Of a DNA stretch of 8,830 bases, positions 5,741 to 8,830 are shown one piece after another. Each line of letters opens with the position of its first letter. The stretch's first letter is position 1. Made by a program: the position numbers and the translations under genes. The stretch is from JAGVVZ01 sp964373165 (GTDB lineage: Archaea; Aenigmatarchaeota; Aenigmatarchaeia; CG10238-14): positions 1 through 8,830 of the forward strand of contig CAYJTF010000037.1 of the NCBI GenBank assembly GCA_964373165.1. Reading direction: 5' to 3'. The notes under the pieces were generated by a model. It was not told the DNA's origin, ran no database searches, and saw nothing but the letters and a program-made list of their open reading frames with translations.

Positions 5741-6004
5741 ATGGCTGAAACAAGAATAAAAGCACGTACTGTTGTCGGAAAAACGATTATTAGTGAAGAA
5801 ACAGGTAGAAAATTTGGCGTAGTTAGTAATGTTGATTTTGTAATAGAAAGTGGTGAGCTGTTAAATTTAGTCGTTACAGATTCTACTCGACATCTAAATG
5901 AGATGAATCTTAAATCCGATGATAAAGGCAGAACCTTAATCCCATTTAGTGCTGTAAAATCTATTGGAGATTATGTTATTGTAAGCGAGAACGAATTAAT
6001 TTAA
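5741..6004 (+). CDS. PRC-barrel domain protein
   Basis: 87 residues, a single PRC-barrel. The pattern ARTVVGKTIISEETGRKFG, then VVSNVDFVIESGELLNLVV, then LIPFSAVKSIGDYVIV is the stand-alone archaeal form, with the conserved TGR, SGEL, IPFSAV and IGDYV elements. PRC-barrels mediate protein or RNA contacts (RimM, photosynthetic reaction centre H subunit). In haloarchaea, small PRC-barrel proteins CdpB1 and CdpB2 act with SepF in cell division, but nothing here proves that role for this one. It sits 68 nt after the AAA ATPase on the same strand; TATA-like sequences at 5683-5690 and 5699-5708 could give it a separate transcript. The window has neither ftsZ nor sepF. The domain assignment is sure. 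Confidence 0.88.
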   Translation: MAETRIKARTVVGKTIISEETGRKFGVVSNVDFVIESGELLNLVVTDSTRHLNEMNLKSDDKGRTLIPFSAVKSIGDYVIVSENELI

Positions 6005-6044
6005 TATGTTATAAACTTTAAAATTTGTTAAATAACGGCTAATT

Positions 6045-6326
6045 TTAGTTTATTTTATTTACAATATTCAAATATCTCAATAATTTTTCTAAATCAGTAT
6101 TTTTATCCTTTATTTTTACTAATTTGATTCTAAAACCATATTCATTAAAATTCTGTGTTAAAATAAAGCTATTTAGATATTTATTAAGTATATTAGATAC
6201 TGTTTGTGGATGTATCTCTGTTTTTCTTGCTATTTCCCTTATATATATCCAATCTTCTGCTTCTTTTAGCACAAAAATGACTTTCCCTATCTTTTCTAAC
6301 ATAGATTTCCCTATCTTTTTAATCAT
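6045..6326 (-). CDS. Small winged-helix transcriptional regulator
   Basis: 93 residues from the ATG at 6326 (85 if the second Met, at 6302, is used). The core WIYIREIARKTEIHPQTVSNILNKY (about residues 26-50) is a helix-turn-helix with a clear recognition helix (HPQTVSNIL). It is followed by a wing (LTQNFNEYGFRIKLVKI) and a C-terminal helix, LEKLLRYLNIV, that could dimerise. Small archaeal winged-helix repressors of this size are common. A perfect 20-bp palindrome sits 10-29 bp ahead of the first ATG, so self-repression is likely (inferred). The first ATG has no Shine-Dalgarno motif and the TATA-like TTAAATTT is at the right distance for a leaderless message. The gene is divergent from the zinc-ribbon/Hsp20-like gene. 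Confidence 0.78.
   Translation of the reverse strand: MIKKIGKSMLEKIGKVIFVLKEAEDWIYIREIARKTEIHPQTVSNILNKYLNSFILTQNFNEYGFRIKLVKIKDKNTDLEKLLRYLNIVNKIN
6282..6319 (-). repeat. 14-bp direct repeat in the winged-helix start region
   Basis: TTTCCCTATCTTTT (plus-strand reading) occurs at 6282-6295 and again at 6306-6319, 24 bp apart and in the same codon phase. It encodes KIGK twice, after Met1 and after Met9. It looks like a small in-frame duplication of the gene start that leaves two possible start codons. Confidence 0.6.
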
Positions 6327-6335
6327 TTAAATATT

Positions 6336-6355
6336 AATTTGACAGCTGTCAAATT
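6336..6355. promoter_or_regulatory. Perfect 20-bp palindrome, candidate operator
   Basis: AATTTGACAG followed directly by its reverse complement CTGTCAAATT, with no mismatch or spacer. It lies 10-29 bp upstream of the winged-helix start codon and, on that strand, covers the space from the TATA-like element (about 6351-6358) to the presumed start site. A dimer bound there would block TBP or RNA polymerase, so it is most simply the regulator's own operator. The start of the divergent gene is 122 bp away. I saw no second copy in the window. Confidence 0.65.
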
Positions 6356-6397
6356 TAATCTTTTCTACTATGTTTATCCCTCACTTTTTGAAATACG

Positions 6398-6448
6398 TTT
6401 TTATATAAGAAATTTTGCTATATTAATTTCTATTTGATATTTATAAGA
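6398..6448 (+). promoter_or_regulatory. Candidate promoter(s) of the zinc-ribbon/Hsp20-like gene
   Basis: Two TATA-like elements precede the gene: TTTTTATATAAG at 6398-6409, the stronger, and TTTATAAGA at 6440-6448. They would give leaders of about 50 nt or under 15 nt. TGATC, 3 nt before the ATG at 6478, fits the 16S tail complement (GGTGATCC), so a leadered transcript is plausible. The remaining intergenic bases show no other clear element. Confidence 0.4.
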
Positions 6449-6477
6449 GTTGGAAAATATAATTAATAATTGATCAT

Positions 6478-7011
6478 ATGAATTGCCAATATTGTGATTC
6501 GGAAGTACAAAAAGAATGGGGATTTTGTCCTTTATGCGGACACTGTATTGAAAAAACAAGCTTATTCTCAGATTTTTTAAATAAACACATAGATCAATTT
6601 AAAAAAAAACTTGCAAAGTACGAGGACAAACTACCAGATAAATCACATGGAATAACAATTAGTATAACAAATATTGACAAACCAATAACGTTATCGCGAT
6701 CAGATGTAAATAAAGAAACAGAACACTACGAAATTAACCGTCAAAAATATAATACTAAGAAAATGTCTAAAAACGTGATAGAACCACATATAATTACAAA
6801 TAATAAAGACGGTATTTTAAAATTCCAAATATGTTTACCTGATGTAAAGTCTGAAGAGGATATAGAATTGCAAATTATGCCTAATTCGGTAGAATTGAGA
6901 GCCATTTCCAATGAGGTTAGCTATTTCAAAATATTAAATGTACCTAAAAATTATTATTTGTCAGAAAAAAAACTAGATGATGGAAAATTGATTCTTGTTT
7001 TCACGTCTTAA
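6478..7011 (+). CDS. Zinc-ribbon protein with Hsp20/alpha-crystallin-like domain
   Basis: 177 residues. The N-terminus has Cys3-Cys6 and Cys17-Cys20 (CQYC, CPLCGHC, with a fifth Cys at 23), a short zinc ribbon of the double-CxxC type. A charged, probably flexible linker follows (about 25-100). Residues 105-177 resemble an alpha-crystallin/CS beta-sandwich: LKFQICLPDVKSEEDIELQI matches the Hsp20 pattern of a strand, LPGV, then EEDI. VELRAI, a Tyr-led strand (YFKILNVP) and DDGKLILVF match the later strands. No C-terminal IxI oligomerisation motif is seen. A chaperone or adaptor role is inferred from the fold. It is divergent from a winged-helix regulator, an arrangement also seen for archaeal stress genes. 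The Hsp20-like call is moderate. Confidence 0.7.
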   Translation: MNCQYCDSEVQKEWGFCPLCGHCIEKTSLFSDFLNKHIDQFKKKLAKYEDKLPDKSHGITISITNIDKPITLSRSDVNKETEHYEINRQKYNTKKMSKNVIEPHIITNNKDGILKFQICLPDVKSEEDIELQIMPNSVELRAISNEVSYFKILNVPKNYYLSEKKLDDGKLILVFTS

Positions 7012-7056
7012 ATATAATTTTCATTTGTTACACGTTTAGTTAGCAAATTAAGATAT

Positions 7057-7066
7057 GGATATATTA
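7057..7066 (+). promoter_or_regulatory. Candidate TATA box of the helicase gene
   Basis: GGATATATTA is centred about 24 nt before the GTG at 7086. That distance suits a leaderless transcript, and no good Shine-Dalgarno motif precedes the GTG. Confidence 0.4.
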
Positions 7067-7085
7067 CTAATGATTAAGTGGTTTA

Positions 7086-8775
7086 GTGGATAATTATTCA
7101 ATAACAAAAAAAATACTTGAAATTTTTAATATAAAAAACCTTAATCCAGTTCAAAATGAAGCTATACATAAGGGATTGTTGGATAAGAAAAACTTAATAA
7201 TTTCATCTCCTACGGCTAGTGGAAAAACCCTATGTGCTATAACAGCTAGTTTAAAATGTCACGTTACTGAGAGAAAGAAAGTCTTGTATATATGTCCTTT
7301 AGTTGCGTTAGCTCAAGAACATTATGATAATCTCAAAAATAAATTTTCTCAACTAGGTATAAAAATTGCTTTATCTATAGGAGATTTTGATAATTCCGAT
7401 CACAAGTTAAGAGACTATGACTGGATAATTTGTAGTAATGAAAAAATAGATAGTTTGCTAAGACACGGAATTGAATGGATAAATGATGTTGGTTTAGTTA
7501 TTGTTGATGAAATACATTTAATTTCAGATTATTCTAGAGGACCAACATTAGAAATATTGCTAACAAAATTGAAATTGATGATACCAAAAGCCCAAATAGT
7601 AGGTTTGAGCGCAACAATTAATAACATTAAAGAACTATCCGAATGGCTAGACTCTGATTTTATTGTTAGTCCTTGGAGACCAGTTAAATTGTATGAAGGT
7701 GTTTCTTATGATGGAAAAATTAATTTTTTAGAAAAAGAAGATTACTATTTATCTTCTAATATATCTGACGAAATATCAATTGTTGAAGACACATTAAATA
7801 TGAAAAAACAGATTCTGATTTTTGTATCAACTAGAAGAAACGCAGAATCTTTAGCTGAAAAATTAAGTATTCTTGTTAATGAAAAAAATTTAAACACTGA
7901 AAAAACAGAGTTGAATGACATCTCACTTTCTATATTGAATGCTTTAGAAATACCAACTATTCAATGTGAAAAACTATCTAAATGTGTTGATAATGGAATT
8001 GCATTTCATCATGCAGGCCTTGTAAGTAAACAAAGAAAAATAATCGAGGACGAATTTCGTAAAGGAAAGATAAAAGTTATAGTGGCAACACCAACGTTGT
8101 CCATGGGTATAAATTTACCCGCCTTTAGGGTCATAGTCAGAGATTTGAGGAGATACTATGCAGGTTTAGGTTCTATGTTAATTCCAGTTATTGAGTATAA
8201 GCAATTTGTAGGTAGAGCAGGAAGACCACAATATGATGAGTTTGGAGAATCAATTATATTTGCTAGAAATGAATTACAAGCCCAAGAATTAATTGATAAA
8301 TATATTTTATCTGACACGGAAGATATAGAGTCTAAACTTTCAGACGAGTCTGCGCTTAGATCACATGTCTTATCTCTTATAGCATCTGATTTTGTCAAGA
8401 ATATAGATGAATTGAAAGGTTTTTTTAAAAAAACATTTTATTATCATCAAAAAAATAATTTGTTTGGAATCGATAAAAAAATCGATAGAATAATAAAATT
8501 GCTTATAAAATTTGATCAAATAAAAAATTCAAAAAATAATTTGGAAGCAACAAAAATAGGAAAAAGAATATCAGAACTTTATTTGGATCCATTGTCTGGT
8601 CATATTATAACCTCTAATCTAAGAGAAAACGTAGGCATAATAGGACTTTTGCAACTTGCTGTAATTACACCAGAATTCGATCCATTACCTTCTATACGGT
8701 CTGGCGAGACAGAAAATTTAGAAAAATTTTTAGTTAAAAACAATAAAAAATTTTTAGTCAAAATACCGGACGAAT
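7086..8775 (+). CDS. hel308: Hel308/Ski2-like DNA helicase, C-terminus missing
   Basis: 563 residues are genomic. The start is GTG at 7086; the frame has no other start after the TGA at 7071. Superfamily 2 motifs in order are a Q-motif-like NPVQNEAI (20-27), Walker A SPTASGKT (41-48), PLVALAQE (71-78), DEIH box (141-144), GLSATI (173-178), IFVSTRRNAESLAEKL (245-260), ATPTLSMGINLPAF (334-347) and QFVGRAGRP (373-381). Hel308 unwinds lagging-strand forks and acts in replication-linked repair in archaea. The winged-helix part and the start of the ratchet domain follow (DPLSGHIITSNL). Family members run to about 680-720 aa, so roughly 120-150 residues with the rest of the ratchet and the C-terminal helix-hairpin domain are lost. 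The apparent TAG at 8775-8777 is one genomic T plus AG of adapter, not a real stop. Confidence 0.9.
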
Positions 8776-8830
8776 AGATCGGAAGAGCGTCGGGGAGGGA
8801 AAGAGTGGGTATGTAGAAGTGTAGATCTCG
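8776..8830. other. Illumina P5/read-1 adapter read-through (artefact)
   Basis: AGATCGGAAGAGCGTCG at 8776-8792 is the universal start of the Illumina adapter in reverse complement. Bases 8776-8808 match the 33-nt read-1 adapter at 30 positions; the three differences (8793, 8795, 8808) are all T to G, the error expected when two-colour chemistry loses signal. Then come 10 bases GTATGTAGAA (8809-8818), in the place of an i5 index, and GTGTAGATCTCG (8819-8830), the next part of P5. The base composition (G-rich) also breaks sharply from the AT-rich genome. It is not biological sequence and marks a contig end. Confidence 0.97.

Noticed and set aside
6005..6044. Bidirectional terminator between the PRC-barrel and winged-helix genes
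   Set aside because: The 40 bp are AT-rich but lack a stem-loop or a clear T-run on either strand.
6124..6330. Hydrophobic plus-strand frame of 68 codons
   Set aside because: Antisense to the winged-helix gene; its hydrophobicity follows from reading lysine-rich codons in reverse.
8156..8398. Minus-strand open frame of 80 codons
   Set aside because: Antisense to helicase motif VI and its downstream region.
8469..8486. Repeated ATCGAT separated by an A run
   Set aside because: Within helicase codons encoding KIDKKIDRI; a local codon coincidence with no sign of function.
8776..8830. GC-rich horizontally acquired tail or terminator
   Set aside because: It matches Illumina adapter sequence almost base for base.

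Overview
The window is a stretch of AT-rich chromosomal DNA (roughly 30% GC by eye) from an archaeon. The archaeal call rests on a Toprim-type archaeal DnaG, a Hel308/Ski2-like helicase, a PRC-barrel protein of the archaeal type, a ThpR-like protein, TATA-box promoters about 25 nt ahead of start codons, and Shine-Dalgarno sites of the GGTGAT type. The lineage cannot be fixed from this window; an AT-rich DPANN, altiarchaeal or methanogen-related genome would all fit. No tRNA, rRNA, CRISPR array or insertion sequence was seen. No stretch of 300 bases lacks a gene.

Layout. Positions 1-714 (minus strand): the N-terminal part of an Icc-like metallophosphoesterase, cut by the window edge, and upstream of it a 100-aa PD-(D/E)XK nuclease-like protein. 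A compact divergent promoter of about 50 bp (715-764) separates these from a plus-strand run: a two-CBS protein with a C-terminal zinc ribbon, a four-CBS protein, a broken small Toprim protein (2172 to about 2510) and dnaG (2520-3647). dnaG meets a minus-strand operon tail to tail with a 12-nt overlap. That operon holds a ThpR/2H-phosphoesterase-like protein and a membrane-anchored OB-fold protein. After a divergent promoter come an ExeA/Orc-like AAA ATPase with a winged-helix tail (4608-5672) and a PRC-barrel protein (5741-6004). Next is a small winged-helix regulator on the minus strand (6045-6326) with a perfect 20-bp palindrome just ahead of its start codon. Divergent from it lies a zinc-ribbon/Hsp20-like protein (6478-7011), and the window ends in a Hel308-like helicase (7086-8775).

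The last 55 bases (8776-8830) are not genomic. They match the reverse complement of the Illumina P5/read-1 adapter, including what looks like a 10-nt i5 index. The apparent helicase stop codon is built from one genomic base plus the first two adapter bases, so the helicase is truncated by a contig end.

The strongest biological observation is the broken Toprim gene directly upstream of dnaG. A 59-aa frame carries the N-terminal half of a small archaeal Toprim (UPF0292/COG1658-like) protein. The C-terminal half, with the DxD motif, continues in the -1 frame. The residue expected to be the catalytic Glu is Gly. Other points are a Lys in place of the second HxTx histidine of the ThpR-like protein and the palindromic operator candidate of the winged-helix gene. 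Most of the genes fit nucleic-acid metabolism (primase, helicase, nuclease, AAA ATPase, RNA phosphodiesterase, OB-fold) with nucleotide-sensing CBS proteins beside them. No complete new system is proven here.
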